Source of the DNA: Aegilops tauschii subsp. strangulata
Lineage: Eukaryota > Streptophyta > Magnoliopsida > Poales > Poaceae
Reading direction: 5' to 3'
Assembly: GCF_002575655.3 (NCBI RefSeq)
Contig: NC_053039.3
Coordinates: 236,570,622 to 236,634,621, forward strand
DNA length: 64,000 bases
The notes beneath the pieces are model-generated. The model was not told where the DNA came from and did no database searches. It saw nothing but the letters and a program-made list of their open reading frames with translations. Both the position numbers and the translations under genes were made by a program. Positions 48,242 to 60,073 of the stretch are shown piece after piece. Position 1 is the stretch's first letter. Each line of letters opens with the position of its first letter.

Positions 48242-49220
48242 TGCTACCTCTGAGCTGCGTTGGGATTTCCTCGAAGAGGAGAGGATGATGCAGTACAGTA
48301 GAGATAAGTATTTCCCTTAGTTAAGAACCAAGGTTATCAATCCGGTAGGAGAACAGCGCAACACCTTCGGATCTACATTTATCAACACAAGATAACAAAT
48401 CCTTGCACCCAACGCGAACAAGGGGTTGTCAATCCCTTGGCGGTTACTTGCAAGATTAAATTGTATGGTAATAGATAGATAAATCAAAAAATACAAAAAA
48501 ATTGCAGCAAGGTATTTTTTATTTTAGTATACGATAAAAAGTAGACCCGGGGGCCATAGTTTTCACTAGAGCCTTCTCTCTGGAAAGTAGCATACGGTGG
48601 GTAAACAAATTACTGTTGGGAATTGACAGAAAAGCAAATAATCATGACGACATCCAACGCAATGATCATGTATATAGGCATCACGTCAGAGACAAGTAGA
48701 CCGAAACAATTTTGCATCTACTACTATTACTCCACACATCGACCGCTATCTAGCATGCATCTAGAGTATTAAGTTCATAAAGAATGGAGTAACGCCATAA
48801 GCAAGATGACATGATGTAGACAAAGTAAACTCACACATGAATAAACCCCATCTTTTTATCCTTAATGGCAATGATACAAATATGTGTCATGTCCCCTTTC
48901 TGTCACTGGGATTGAGCACCGCAAGATCAAACCCATCACAAAGCACCTCACCCATTGCAAGAAAAATCAATCTAGTTGGCCAAACCAAATCAATAGATCG
49001 GAAAGAAATAAAAAGCTATAACAATCGTGCATAAAAGAGTTCAGAGGAAACTCAAATAATATTCATGGATAATCTGATCATAAGCTCACAATTCATCGGA
49101 TCCGAACAAACACATCGCAAAAGGTCATTACATCAAACAGATCTCCAAGAACATCAAGGAGAACATTGTATTCAAGATCAGAGATGGAGAAGAAGTCATC
49201 TAGCTACTAGATATGGACCC
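48242..49220 (-). repeat. Inverted LTR fragment J, same family as F
   Basis: On the minus strand this ends ...GAGGTAGCA at 48242, the LTR terminus of this family, and is collinear with the F LTR back to about GGGTCCATA, where it is cut at 49220 by element H. The clean terminus without a primer site suggests the outer 3' end of a minus-orientation element inserted into the F LTR. Confidence 0.85.
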
Positions 49221-52152
49221 TGATAACCCACAAGTATAGGGGATCGTTTGTAGCCTTTTTCGATAAATAACAGTGTCGAACCTAACGAGGAGCTAAAGGC
49301 AGAACCAATATTCCCTCAAGTTCTATCGGCCACTATTACAACTCTACGCACACTTAACGTTTGGTTTACCTAGAATAAGAATAAATCTAGAAGTACTTTG
49401 CAGGTGTGGATAGGTTTGCAAGATAATAAAGAATGTGAAAATAAAAATAAAATAAAAACTTGCTATCCGTCTAGCAACTTAGTCAATTGCTAAGGGAAAA
49501 TTCCGCAAATCCTACCACCACCAATCCACACTCGTTTTTATGTGGGAGAGGCCACTACTAGCATGTCGTCCCTTACTTGGAATTCTATGCACTTATGATT
49601 GGAACTATTAGCAAGCATCCGCAACTACTAACGCTCATTAAGGTAAAACCCAACCATAGCATTAAGATATATAATGGCCCCCCTTCAATCTTGTATGTAT
49701 CAACGTCTATGTTTAGGCTGAAGCTATTGTCACCCTTGCCCTCCAATGCATAGTCCTATGATAACCCACAACTATAGGGGATCACAACAGTTTTCGAGGA
49801 TAGAGTATTCAACCCAAATTTATAGATTCACACAAGGGGAGCCAAGAATATTTGTAAGTATTAGCAGCGGAGTTGTCAATTCAACCACACCCGGAGATTA
49901 AATATCTGCAGCAAAGTGATTAGTAGCATGGTAGTATGATAGTTTTGATAGTAGTGTAACAGCAGTAGTAACGGTAACAGTGATATCAATGATTTTGTAG
50001 CAGTTGAAATAGTAGTAACTTAGCAAGAACAATATGTAGGAAATTCAGAGGCATTAAATTGGTGGATTCTTTGGATGATATTCATCGTATAACAGTCATA
50101 ACTTAGGGCGATACAAAACTAGCTCCAGTTCATAAATATAATGTAGGCATGTATTCCGTAAATAGTCATACGTGTTTATGGAAAGAACTTGTATGACATC
50201 TTTTGTCCTACCCTCCCGTGGCAGCGGGGTCCATAAGGAAACTAAGGGGTATTAAGGCCTCCTTTTAATAGAGAACTGGAACAAAGCATTAACACATAGT
50301 GAATACATGAAGTCCTCAAACTATGGTCATCACCGGAAAGTATCCCGATTATTGTCACCCCGGGGTTTATGGATCATAACACGTGATAGGTGAATATGAC
50401 TTGCAAGATCAGATCTAGAACATAGATATAATGGTGAAAACATAAACGGTTCCGATCTGAAATCATGGCACCCGGGCCCAAAATGACTAGCATTAAGCAT
50501 GGCAAAGTCATAACAACATCAATATTAGAACATAGTGGATACTAGGGATCAAGCCCTAACAAACTAACTCGATTACATGATGAATCCCAACCAACTCCTC
50601 ACTGACCAGCGAGCCTACGACTGAAGTACTCACTCCCGGTGGGGAGCATCATGGAATTGGCGATGAAGGAGGGTTGGTGATGACGAAGATCGAAGATCCC
50701 CCTCTCCGAAGCCCCAAACGGACTCCAGATCTGGCCTCCCAATGAACAACAGGAGGCAGCCCCCTAGGCGCGCCTAGAGGGGGGTGCCCTGGTGGGTTGT
50801 GCTCACCCAAGGGCCCCCTCTGTTGGTTCTTGGCTCCATTATTTTTTATATATTCTGAAATAATTCTCCGAAATGTTTCGTTCCACTCTGAGAACCTTTA
50901 TTTCTGCACAAAAACATCACCATGGTAGTTCTGCTGAAAACAGCGTCAGTCCGGGTTAGTTTAATTCAAATCATGCAAATTAGAGTCCAAAACAAGAGGA
51001 AAAGCATTAGGAAAAGTAGATACAGCGGAGATGTATCATCCTATCAACGTAGAACTAACCCTATGGTGTGATCCACACGCGCGCTCATATTATGGGTACC
51101 AAAGGACAGCAACATAACCACAAGCAAATTAAACCAACCATAGCAATTCACCAATTACTGATGGGACAACAAAAATCTACTCAGACATCATAGGATGGCA
51201 ACATATCATTGGATAATAGTATGAAGCATAAAGCACCATGTTCAAGTAGAGGGTACAGCGGATTGCGGGAGAGTCGACCGCTGAATATAGATGGGGGAAG
51301 GTGATGAAGATGTTGGTGAAGATGACGGAGTTGTTGGAGTAGATCGCCGTCACACGATGATTGCCCCGGCGGCGTTCCGGTGCCACCGGGAGACAGGGGG
51401 AGAGCCCCCTCCTTATTATTCTTCCTTGGCCTCCCCCTAGATGGGAGGAGAGTTCCCCCTCTGGTCCATGGCCTCCATGGCGGCGGAGGGGCAGGAGCCC
51501 CTCCAAGATTGGATCTATCCGTCTGTTCTCTTCTGTTTCACGTTCCTGTTTTCTGGTCCTTCACCGTTTCTTAAATTCCCAGAGATCTGTAACTCCGATT
51601 GTGCTGAAATTTTTACATGATTTTTTCTATAAATTGTCTTTCTTGCGCCCAAAGAAGAGTCCCAACCGACTTATGAGGAGGGCACAAGACACCTGGGCGC
51701 GCCAGGGGGTGCCCATCACGCTCTGATGGGTTGTGGAGGCCGTGGGCCTCCGTTTGCTTTGATTCCACCTCCCAAAAATCACAAATATTCCAAAATAATT
51801 TTCTGTAATTTTTTATCGTGTTTGGAATTCATTTGATATGGATATTCTGCGAAACAGAAAACATGCAATAAACAGGAACCGGCACTAGGCACTGGATCAA
51901 TAGGTTAGTCCAATAAATCATATAAAATGTTGCCAAAAGTATGTGACAGTTGTATAATATTGGCATGAAACAATAAAAAATTATAGATACGATGGAGATG
52001 TATCAGCATCCCCAAGCTTAATTCCTGCTCGTCCTCGAGTAGGTAAATGATAAAAAAGAATATTTTTTGATGTGGAATGCTACCTAGCATAATCTTGATC
52101 ATATATCTAATCATGGCATGAATATTAAGACATGAATGATTCAAAGCAATAG
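49221..52152 (-). mobile_element. Element H: minus-orientation Gypsy, 3' LTR and end of interior
   Basis: The LTR spans 49221-52005 including a 1281 bp solo LTR and its duplication. Without these it is about 1.5 kb. On the minus strand it starts TGATACATCTCCATCG at 52005 and ends GGGTTATCA at 49221. It is preceded (52006-52020) by the polypurine tract TAAGCTTGGGGATGC and by interior sequence homologous to 46750-46890 of F. The element is cut at about 52152. The rest is not in the window. Confidence 0.85.
49759..51039 (-). mobile_element. Solo LTR I inside the H LTR
   Basis: TGATAACCC at 49759 and GATGTATCA at 51039 are the two ends of a Gypsy LTR read on the minus strand (TGATACATCTCCGCTG...). 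It is flanked by an exact TCCTA duplication (49754-49758 and 51040-51044). There is no interior, so the element has been reduced to one LTR by recombination between its LTRs. Confidence 0.92.
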
Positions 52153-52432
52153 TAAAAGGAGGGCCAGGGCAACGTTTACAAGGATCGACCCTTTGCACAA
52201 TTACACACGTAGCTGCTCCCTCTTGCACCTTGCCGGGGTAGCGCTCATTGTACTTGTGTTCCCACACATACATCCAATATAGCAAGCAGGGTTTTACACC
52301 TCTCGGTGGCCCAAACCTGTGTAAAGATCCCTGCGTCTCCCGTTGATTTTGCTCTTTGCGTCTTGTGCATCTCCCTAGCCGAACCACAAGGGGCTTGATG
52401 GCCCCATAGATGGTCATCACCACCGACATCTT

Positions 52433-52450
52433 TGGCGCGCTAGGTAGGGG
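52433..52450 (+). other. Primer binding site of element C
   Basis: TGGCGCGCTAGGTAGGGG begins four bases after the LTR end at 52428. It is the TGGCGCGCCAGGTAGGGG type seen in Triticeae Gypsy elements, with one change. Confidence 0.65.
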
Positions 52451-52525
52451 AGATTCACTGGCGCGAAGCTAAATCAGCGGACGACGCGCTGATTTCATCG
52501 AGATTCATCACCATCTTCATCATCA

Positions 52526-53289
52526 ATGGCACCCAAGAAGAAGGGCACCACGATGACGAAGCCTTCTGCCTCTAGAGTCCCTTCGCACGTGTCTGCGAGC
52601 GGCGCAGGTGGCCCCACCGCTGCGGACGGTGTGGATGCCGCGGTTGGCACAGCCGGCGCGGTCGCCATGCTCACCATGGCGGGGACAGGAGGCGGAGGCG
52701 TCGGAGGCGATCATCTTCCTCGAACCTTTGGCGAGAACAACCATGACGGCGCGGGCGGTGCGGTTGGACAGAACCTGCCTCCCCAACGCGCCGACGAGCG
52801 TAGCCACCGGAGCAACACTACATGGACAAATGCAGGCCTAGATCTCCCTGCTGGTACGACGCAGAGTGACACCGCTAGACACAGACAGCTGCGCCTGCAT
52901 GGCAAAACACCTATTGATCAAGTCCAAGATCCCCAGGCACAGCTCCCGCCACATCAACCCACTGCTGCGCACAAGCCACGGTGGCCAGATCGCAATGGCG
53001 CTCCTGATGGCTCTGTCAGGAGTCGAGCGACGTCGCGTTCTTCGCCCTGGCCCTACCAGCAACAGCATCGGAAGCAATGGCGCGAGCCCAGATGTTGTTG
53101 AACTTCCCTCTGATAGGAGACAGATGGACGAGTGGAGAGGCACCATCCAGAGTTTAATTGGATTTGCTGAGTCGAACAAGTCGCAGCAAGCGGAGCCCTC
53201 ACGGTGCATGCAAATGGTACCAATAGCTCAGACCGACGGCCATATCATGGTTGGTGCACCAACCGTGCAGCCGCCTCCGCGGCAGCAAC
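52526..53289 (+). pseudogene. Element C gag N-terminus
   Basis: This begins at the ATG at 52526 (MAPKKKGTTMTKPSASRVPS), soon after the primer site, as expected for gag. Low-complexity Gly/Ala/Thr-rich residues follow, then a helical part at about 53130 (GFAESNKSQQAEPSRC in another frame). No gag core or zinc knuckle is present. Assignment as gag rests on position and on the downstream RNase H. Confidence 0.6.
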
Positions 53290-53848
53290 CAACAACACTG
53301 CAGAGTATGAAGGGCTCCTTGCCGGCCTCAGGATTGTGGTAGAATTGGGAATCAGGAAGTTGATCATTCGTGGAGATTCACAACTTGTCGTTAAGCAAGT
53401 GAACAAATATTATCAAAGCCCTTTGACTGGTTGCAAACGGAGCATATCCCGCGTGTAGAAAACATCATTGCTGATCATCTATCAAAGTGTGCTGCCCAAA
53501 AGCTACCTATGGAACCAGGGACTTTTGTACTCGACTTGAACCAACCGTCAGGTTCTCCGTCAACACAACCAATAAGAGAAGAAAGTTGAATACCGACATG
53601 TATTTCCCGACAGAGCTCCCAGAAGCCACCGACAAGAAACTTTCCGGGAGAAACGACACAACTGCTGGTGAGCAACGGCTACGCGCAAAACCCCAGGTTC
53701 TCGGCATTGAGGTCAGCGCTCCCGCAGCTGAAGAGATGCCTTTAGTCCTTGCCGTCGAGCCACAAGCTCCAGCATGGGCACAACCCATAGTCCAGTTCCT
53801 TCAAATAGGAGAACTCCCGAATGAGCAAGAAGAAGCTGAAAAGTAGCC
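53290..53848 (+). pseudogene. Element C RNase H and spacer, joined to gag by deletion
   Basis: NNTAEYEGLLAGLRIVVELG at about 53286-53345 and IIRGDSQLVVKQVN at about 53363 are the Gypsy RNase H core, which normally follows RT. EHIPRVENIIADHLSK (about 53439) completes it in another frame. The frame ending at 53846 has PAWAQPIVQFLQIGELPNEQEEAEK, the linker toward integrase in Tat-type elements. The join with gag is close to 53290. Confidence 0.8.
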
Positions 53849-53948
53849 CGTCAATCAAGTATCTATTAGTTTGTGGATAACATTCTACAGAGAAAGAGAC
53901 CAAACAGTGTGAAATTGAAGTGCATTTCTCGGGAGGATGGACTAAGGT

Positions 53949-55145
53949 TGTCGGAGTAATGCCCACGGGTAACCTAACCGACTCCCCCTGGCTCTTCGAA
54001 AAATTACCAGGCCGATCGAGCCTTCAAGCATCCAGAGCACGGGGCCGCCTTCCTCTACCCGGCTATCACCAAGGCCGACTACCAGAAGGGGACCCGGCCT
54101 CAAAAACCTTCCCGGAGAGAGCTACGAGATGGCCGACTCCAGGAAGCCGGCCCTGAGAGGACCGACTCCCAGAAGCCGGCCATGAAGAAGGCCGACTCCC
54201 TGAAGCCGGCCAAGACTGCACCCACCAGGGCTGCACCCACATAACGGTGATAAGACGGGGCGTGGCCGCAGTACAGCCTGCCACCCCCGAATCCCGGAGC
54301 ATGCGTGGCCACAGTGCGCCGTACGGGTCAGCCATTCCCCGTCCGGGCGGCACTGTAGCCATGTTGACTGTGACGTCACCCACGACAGGCGCCAGTACGG
54401 CCCGCGGGCGGTGGGCCCCTTCAGCCAGAGAGACGCTCGAAGGCTGCCCGGCCTCCCCTAGTCGGCCTGGGGCGTAGCCGGCTCCCAATAGCCGGCTACC
54501 TCCCTCCCTTGAAGTATGTGCATCATTAAGGAGACAAGACGAGGTGAGGCTACAGTGAGAGCCCGCCAGGCAGCGGCACTGTAGCCACGTTACCTCAACA
54601 AAGCCCTCGTCATCAGGGGCAAGGCAACAGTAACCAGCCGCCGACAAGGCCCCCAGGCGGTGGGGCCGGCTTGTCGGCCAAGAGGCCGGCAGCCGGCGGG
54701 ACCCACCAGTCGGCGGGCCCCAACGGCCGGCGGAGAAGCCGGCAAGCACAAACACTGACGGCTGGGACCCGCACCCAGCCGAATTACCATTGTACCCCTG
54801 GGGGTAGGCCTATATAAACCCCTCGGGGCACCCATGCAAAGGGTTGATCTCTAAGATAGTTTTAGCCACCACGTAGAGGGAAGAGGAGAGCTAGCCTTGC
54901 CTTTCTTCCTCCTCTAGCCAAACAGCTCAAGGAGCACTTGTAGCTACTTGTGTTGATCTAGTGTTCATGCGGAGACCCCGCAGAGCAGGACTAGGGGTGT
55001 TATCTCCATGGAGAGCCCCGAACCTGGGTAAGATTCGCCGGCGTGCATGTCTTCGCGTTATCCCGTTTCCAGGCACCGGCGATGTCTTACTGGCTCCCAC
55101 AATGATAAGCCACCCGTTGGCATATGTCGCACCTACCACCAGACA
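53949..55145 (+). repeat. 5' LTR of element D
   Basis: This runs from TGTCGGAGTAATGCCC to CCACCAGACA, 1197 bp. It is rich in AAGCCGGCC-like words. A TATATAAA box at 54811-54818 lies about 330 bp before its end. The left edge is chosen from the TGT...ACA ends and family resemblance. Confidence 0.78.
54811..54818 (+). promoter_or_regulatory. TATA box of element D LTR
   Basis: TATATAAA follows GGGGGTAGGCC and precedes CCCCTCGGGG. Position and context are typical of Gypsy LTR promoters. Confidence 0.6.
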
Positions 55146-55147
55146 TT

Positions 55148-55164
55148 TGGCACCCACCGTGGGG
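55148..55164 (+). other. Primer binding site of element D
   Basis: TGGCACCCACCGTGGGG starts two bases after the LTR terminus. It is one base different from the common TGGCGCCCACCGTGGGG site. Confidence 0.75.
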
Positions 55165-58100
55165 CCAGGTGCACCGTCGTCCGGAGACCTGTTCTGGACG
55201 GGAACCCTTTTTCTACCCCGCGAGTGTAGCCAGCCTGCTACGCCCGATGGCGCTTGCCCTGACGCGCTGCAAGGCGTCGACGACGCCTGCACGGCGAGCT
55301 GCCTCGCCGACCTTCTTGGCGAGACTCGCATCTCCGACGAGCCTGCGTCCGACGCGGGCACAGACTACCCCGAGAGCCGCCTCGTCAGCCTCCTCGACCA
55401 GCTTCACGTCTCCAGCGAGCTTGCTGTGGACTTGGAGTCGGTCGGCTCCACCGACCCGATGCTTGTCGACTCCGACACGGCATCGCTTGACGCCTTCCCC
55501 ACCAACGCGGTGATCATCGACGACCCTCTCCCTCGAGCCGACAGTGGCAGCAGCGCTGTCACTGAGGTGCTGGTCATCAGCCACGGCGCCGTCTCGGGCG
55601 AGAACGCCCACGACGCCCTACAAGCGGCGCTGCAGGACTTGTCCGTCCCCATCCCGCCCGACGCCGATGCCGAGACACTGGAGCACGCCGCCTCGCCCTC
55701 ATCGCGGAGGGCCAGAAGATAGCATCCATGAGACGCCTCACTGAGGCTCACCAGCGCGAAGTCGACCGCGCCGCCCTTGGTACGCCGCCTCCTGGCGGGC
55801 CGAGCCAAGCCAGCCTCGTCAAGAAGCGCGGCGCGGCCATCGCCAGCATGCTGGGAGCAGACCGCCCGGTCTACGCCACACCACTCGAGAACCTGCGTGC
55901 CGCTCAGGCGGCCGTGGACGAGCTGAACGGGCTGGGGGCTGATGAGCTCCCCTACATGACTAGACGCATCCAGCAGCTGATCGACGCGGCCGTAGAACGG
56001 CATGAAGCCGGCGCCTGCGCTGAGAGTCCTCCCCCACGCCGAGAACATGCCGCGACATCCCGGACGCCGACTGCAAGCGACGCCCGCGCAAGAAAAGACA
56101 AGGAGCCGGCTGCTAGCCGCAGCCGGACTCGGGTCACCATTGAGCGCGACGCAGAAGGCCGTCCCCGAGCGGTGGAACGACAAGGCAATCCGCCTCCCCC
56201 CGCCTCATGGGGAGAGATATCCCACCCCGCCGCCTGTCACGCATCCGACTCTCGGCGGCCGACTAGGCCACCGCGAAGGAGTCGGCGAGAATGATGCCCG
56301 CCACCGGATCGACCGCCTAGCGCGATCCCTGGCGCTAGAAGAAGAAGATGATGTAGGCCCGCCTTGCTTTGGCCCCCGCATCTGCGACGAGCCCTTCCCC
56401 AAAGGATTCTCACTCCCAAGAGACACGCCAAAATACAACGGCTCCGTGAAGCCGGAAGATTGGTTGATTGACTACTCTACCGCAGTCAGCATAGCAAACG
56501 GCAACAGGCCTGTTGCCGTGAAGTTCGTCCCTCTCATGTTTCAAGGCACGGCGCGCACCTGGCTGAACAGCCTCAAGCCCTACAGCTTCAACAGCTGGCT
56601 AGACTTCACGGAAGTCTTCGTCTGCAACTTCACCAGCACATACAAGCGGCCTCCCAAGCCCTGACAGCTCTCCTTATGCGTCCAAGGGCCCAGCGAATCG
56701 ACTCGCGACTACCTCACGCGTTGGGCCGAGCTCCGCAACTCCTATGAGGGGGTGCACGAGGTTCAAGCCATAGAGTACTTCACCGCCGGGTGCCGAGAGG
56801 GCACCCTCCTCAAGCACCGACTCCTCTGCGACGAGCCGACTACCCTCGATGAGCTGCTGATCATAGCAGACAAGTACGCCACGGCCGACTCCTCGATGTA
56901 GACCGAGCTCCGAATGGACGCCTCTGGAAAGGTGCTCGCTCCGGCTCCCAAGACGCCGGCTGGTGACTCCAACCGACGCCCCTACCAGAACGACCACAAG
57001 CGCAAGGCCCCTATGCTGCCTTCCACCAGTCGGCAAGTAGCCACCGTCGAAGACGAACAGCCCGAAGAGCGGCCCGCGCCCAAGAAGAAGGGCGGCAGGC
57101 CGGCTTGGCAGCCAGCCTTCTCCTACGAGCAAACTCTTGATGCCCCCTGCAAGTTCCACAGCGGCGCGAAGCCGTCCAACCACACGACCCGGAAGTGCCA
57201 TTGGCTCACGCGGATCTCCAAGGGCGAGGGGCTGGTGCCGCCTCCACCTCCTGGCCCGCCGCCTCCAGCCCCTCAGCAGCCGGCTGTTCGACTAGCAGTC
57301 GGAGCCATTCAAGATGAGTTCCCAGATGAGCACGCCGCCTACGTCGTCTTCACGAGCCAGATTGAAGATAAGCGCAGTCGGTGCCGACAGCACCAAGAAG
57401 TCAACGCGGTCGCCTCCAGCAACCCCGCGTTCATGCATTGGTCTGAAAGGCCTATCAGCTGGAGCCGGGCAGATCACCCAGAGGTGATGCCGTCTCCCGG
57501 CTCCTATGCATTGGTGTTGGACGCCACCCAAGCGACGGAAAGGCGAGCTGCCTGTTTCTCCCGTGTGCTGATTGATGGTGGAAGCAGCATCAACATACTG
57601 TACCGCGACACCATGGAGAAGTTAAACCTCAAGGCGAAGCAGCTCATGCCAAGCCGGACTGTGTTCCATGGCATCGTACCCGGCCTGTCCTGTTCCCCAA
57701 TCGGCAAGATTAAGATGGATGTTCTCTTCGGAGACAAGGATCACTTTCGCTGAGAAGCGATCTGGTTTGAAGTAGTGGATCTAGAGAGCCCTTACCACGC
57801 CTTGCTTGGCCGACCTGCCCTGGCCAAGTTCATGGCTGTGCCCCACTACGCCTACCTCAAGATGAAGATGTCGAGTTCAAAGGGGATCATCACCATAGCC
57901 GGAGACTACAAGAAGTCCACCGAGTGCGCTGCGGCCAGCAGCCGGCTGGCCGAGTCCCTCGTGATTGCTGAATAGAAGAAGATGCTGGACCGAGTCGTGG
58001 CCATGGCCGGCAAGCAGCCGGCCCTGTCCCCCAACCCCAAGGAATATGATGCTCAGGGCTCCTTCCAGCCGGCCAAGGAAACAAAGAAGATACCTCTGGA

Positions 58101-58326
58101 CCCGGAGAACCCGGAGAGGTTTGCTGTCATTGGAGCAAACCTAGACAGTAAATAGGAAGGCGAGCTCGTCGACTTCCTCTGTGAGAATTGGGACATCTTT
58201 GCATGGTCCCCAGAGGACATGCCGGGTGTTCCGAAGGATTTCGCCGAGCACAAGCTACACGTCCGAGCGGACGCGAAACCAGTCAAGCAGCCTCTCCGCC
58301 GACTGTCGGAGGAGAAGAGAAGGATC
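55165..58326 (+). pseudogene. Element D gag-protease-RT start, broken
   Basis: Gag begins in the frame that is open to 55722 and, after frameshifts near 55690 and 56210, reaches the gag core: FSLPRDTPKYNGSVKPEDWL, FVPLMFQGTARTWLNSLKPY and WLDFTEVFVCNFTSTY (56410-56655). A basic spacer and CKFHSGAKPSNHTTRKC near 57150 follow. The aspartic protease has CFSRVLIDGGSSINILY near 57553. The RT N-terminus is recognisable: LCENWDIFAWSPEDMPGVP and KPVKQPLRRLSEEKRR (58178-58320). One continuous frame from 56210 carries stops at 56662, 56899, 57751, 57973 and 58153, each one C-to-T away from a normal codon in context. The element could not be translated. Confidence 0.88.
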
Positions 58327-60055
58327 TGTTGGAAATATGCCCTAGAGGCAATAATAAAATGGTTATTATTATATTTCCTTGTTCATGATAATTGTCTATT
58401 GTTCATGCAATAATTGTGTTATCCGGAAATCGTAATACATGTGTGAATACATAGACCACAACATGTCCCTAGTGAGCCTCTAGTTGACTAGCTTGTTGAT
58501 CAACAGATAGTCATGGTTTCCTGACTATGGACATTGGATGTCATTGATAACGGGATCACATCATTAGGAGAATGATGTGATGGACAAGACCCAATCCTAA
58601 GCATAGCACAAGATCGTGTAGTTCGTTTGCTAGAGCTTTTCCAAATGTCAAGTATCATTTCCTTAGACCATGAGATTGTGCAACTCCCGGATACCATACG
58701 AGTGCTTTGGGTGTGCCAAACGTCACAACGTAACTGGGTGGCTATAAAGGTGCACTACGGGTATCTCCGAAAGTGTCTGTTGGGTTGGCACGAATCGAGA
58801 CTGGGATTTGTCACTCCGTATGACGGAGAGGTATCTCTGGGCCCACTCGGTAATGCATCATCATAATGAGCTCAATGTAACCAAGTGTTTGGTCACGGGA
58901 TCATGCATTACGTTACGAGTAAAGTGACTTGCCGGTAACGAGATTGAACAAGGTATTGGGATACCGACGATCGAATCTCGGGCAAGTAACGTACCGATTG
59001 ACAAAGGGAATTGTATACGGGATTGATTGAATCCTCGACATCGTGGTTCATCCGATGAGATCATCGTGGAACATGTGGGAGCCAACATGGGTATCCAAAT
59101 CCCACTGTTGGTTCCGGAGAGTCATCTCGGTCATGTCTGCATGTCTCCCGAACCCGTAGGGTCTACACACTTAAGGTTCGGTGATGCTAGAGTTGTAGAG
59201 ATATTAGTATGCGGTTAACCGAAAGTTGTTCGGAGTCCCGGATGAGATCCCGGACGTCACGAGGAGTTCCGGAATGGTCCGGAGGTCAAGATTTATATAT
59301 GGGAAGTCCTATTTTGGCCACCGGAAAATGTTCGGGATTTTTCGGTATTGTACCGGGAAGGTTCTAGAAGGTTCCGAAGTGGGGCCCACCTGCATGGGGG
59401 GACCCACATGAACGTGGGTAGTGGGGGCAAGGCCCCACACCCCTGGTCAAGGCGCACCAAGATCCCACCTTAGAAGGAATAAGATCATATCCTGAAGGGA
59501 TAAGATCAAGATCCCTAAAAAGGGGGGATAACAATCGGTGGGGAAGGGAAATGATGGGATTTCTTTCCCCCACCTTTGCCAATGCCCCAATGGAATTGGA
59601 GGGCAAGAAACCAGCCCCCTCCACCCCTATATATAGTGGGGAGGCGCATGGGAGCAGCACCCCAAGCCTTGCCACCTCCCTCCCTCCCGTGACACCTCTT
59701 CCTCCCCGCTTGCGCTTGGCGAAGCCCTGCCGGGATCCCGCTACTTCCACCACCACGCCGTCGTGCTGCTGGATCTCCATCAACTTCTCCTCCCCCCTTG
59801 CTGGATCAAGAAGGAGGAGACGTCCCCGCTCCGTACGTGTGTTGAACGCGGAGGTGCCGTCCGTTCGGCGCTAGGATCATCGGTGATTTGGATCACGACG
59901 AGTACGACTGCATCAACCCCGTTCTCTTGAACGCTTCCGCGCGCGATCTACAAGGGTATGTAGATGCACTCCCCTCTCTCTTGTTGCTAGATGACTCCAT
60001 AGATTGATCTTGGTGAGACGTAGAAAATTTTAAATTTCTGCTACGATCCCCAACA
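58327..60055 (+). repeat. 5' LTR of Copia B
   Basis: This is 1729 bp, from TGTTGGAAATATGCCC to CCCCAACA. It is similar to the A LTR overall but differs clearly in the segment around 59290-59700, where B lacks A's long C-rich runs. A TATATATAG box lies at 59628-59636. Confidence 0.93.
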
Positions 60056-60056
60056 G

Positions 60057-60073
60057 TGGCATCATGAGCTAGG
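60057..60073 (+). other. Altered tRNA-Met primer site of Copia B
   Basis: TGGCATCATGAGCTAGG stands where A has TGGTATCAGAGCCAGG. One substitution and one inserted base reduce the match to tRNA-Met. Confidence 0.75.

Larger units (their letters stand above)
52153..53948 (+). mobile_element. Element C: internally deleted Gypsy fragment
   Basis: An LTR 3' part (52153-52428, ending CACCGACA, beginning at what looks like its TAAAAGG promoter core) is followed by a primer-like site, the N-terminal gag, and then directly by RNase H and the start of the RNase H-integrase spacer. Protease and RT are deleted. The fragment is cut at 53948 by element D. Confidence 0.8.
53949..58326 (+). mobile_element. 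Element D: Tat-lineage Gypsy retrotransposon, left part
   Basis: LTR 53949-55145, primer site 55148-55164, gag, protease and the first part of RT are collinear in plus orientation. The element is cut at 58326 by Copia B; the rest of RT, RNase H, integrase and the 3' LTR must lie right of the window. The left flank ends TAAGG (53944-53948), the expected target copy. It is inserted into element C. Confidence 0.87.

Noticed and set aside
51177..51726. Frames near a C-rich stretch in the H LTR
   Set aside because: Part of a Gypsy LTR seen in inverted orientation. Not conserved as protein.
54066..54755. 229-residue minus-strand frame in the D LTR
   Set aside because: It arises from repeated AAGCCGGCC-type words in the LTR, which lies upstream of a plus-strand gag.
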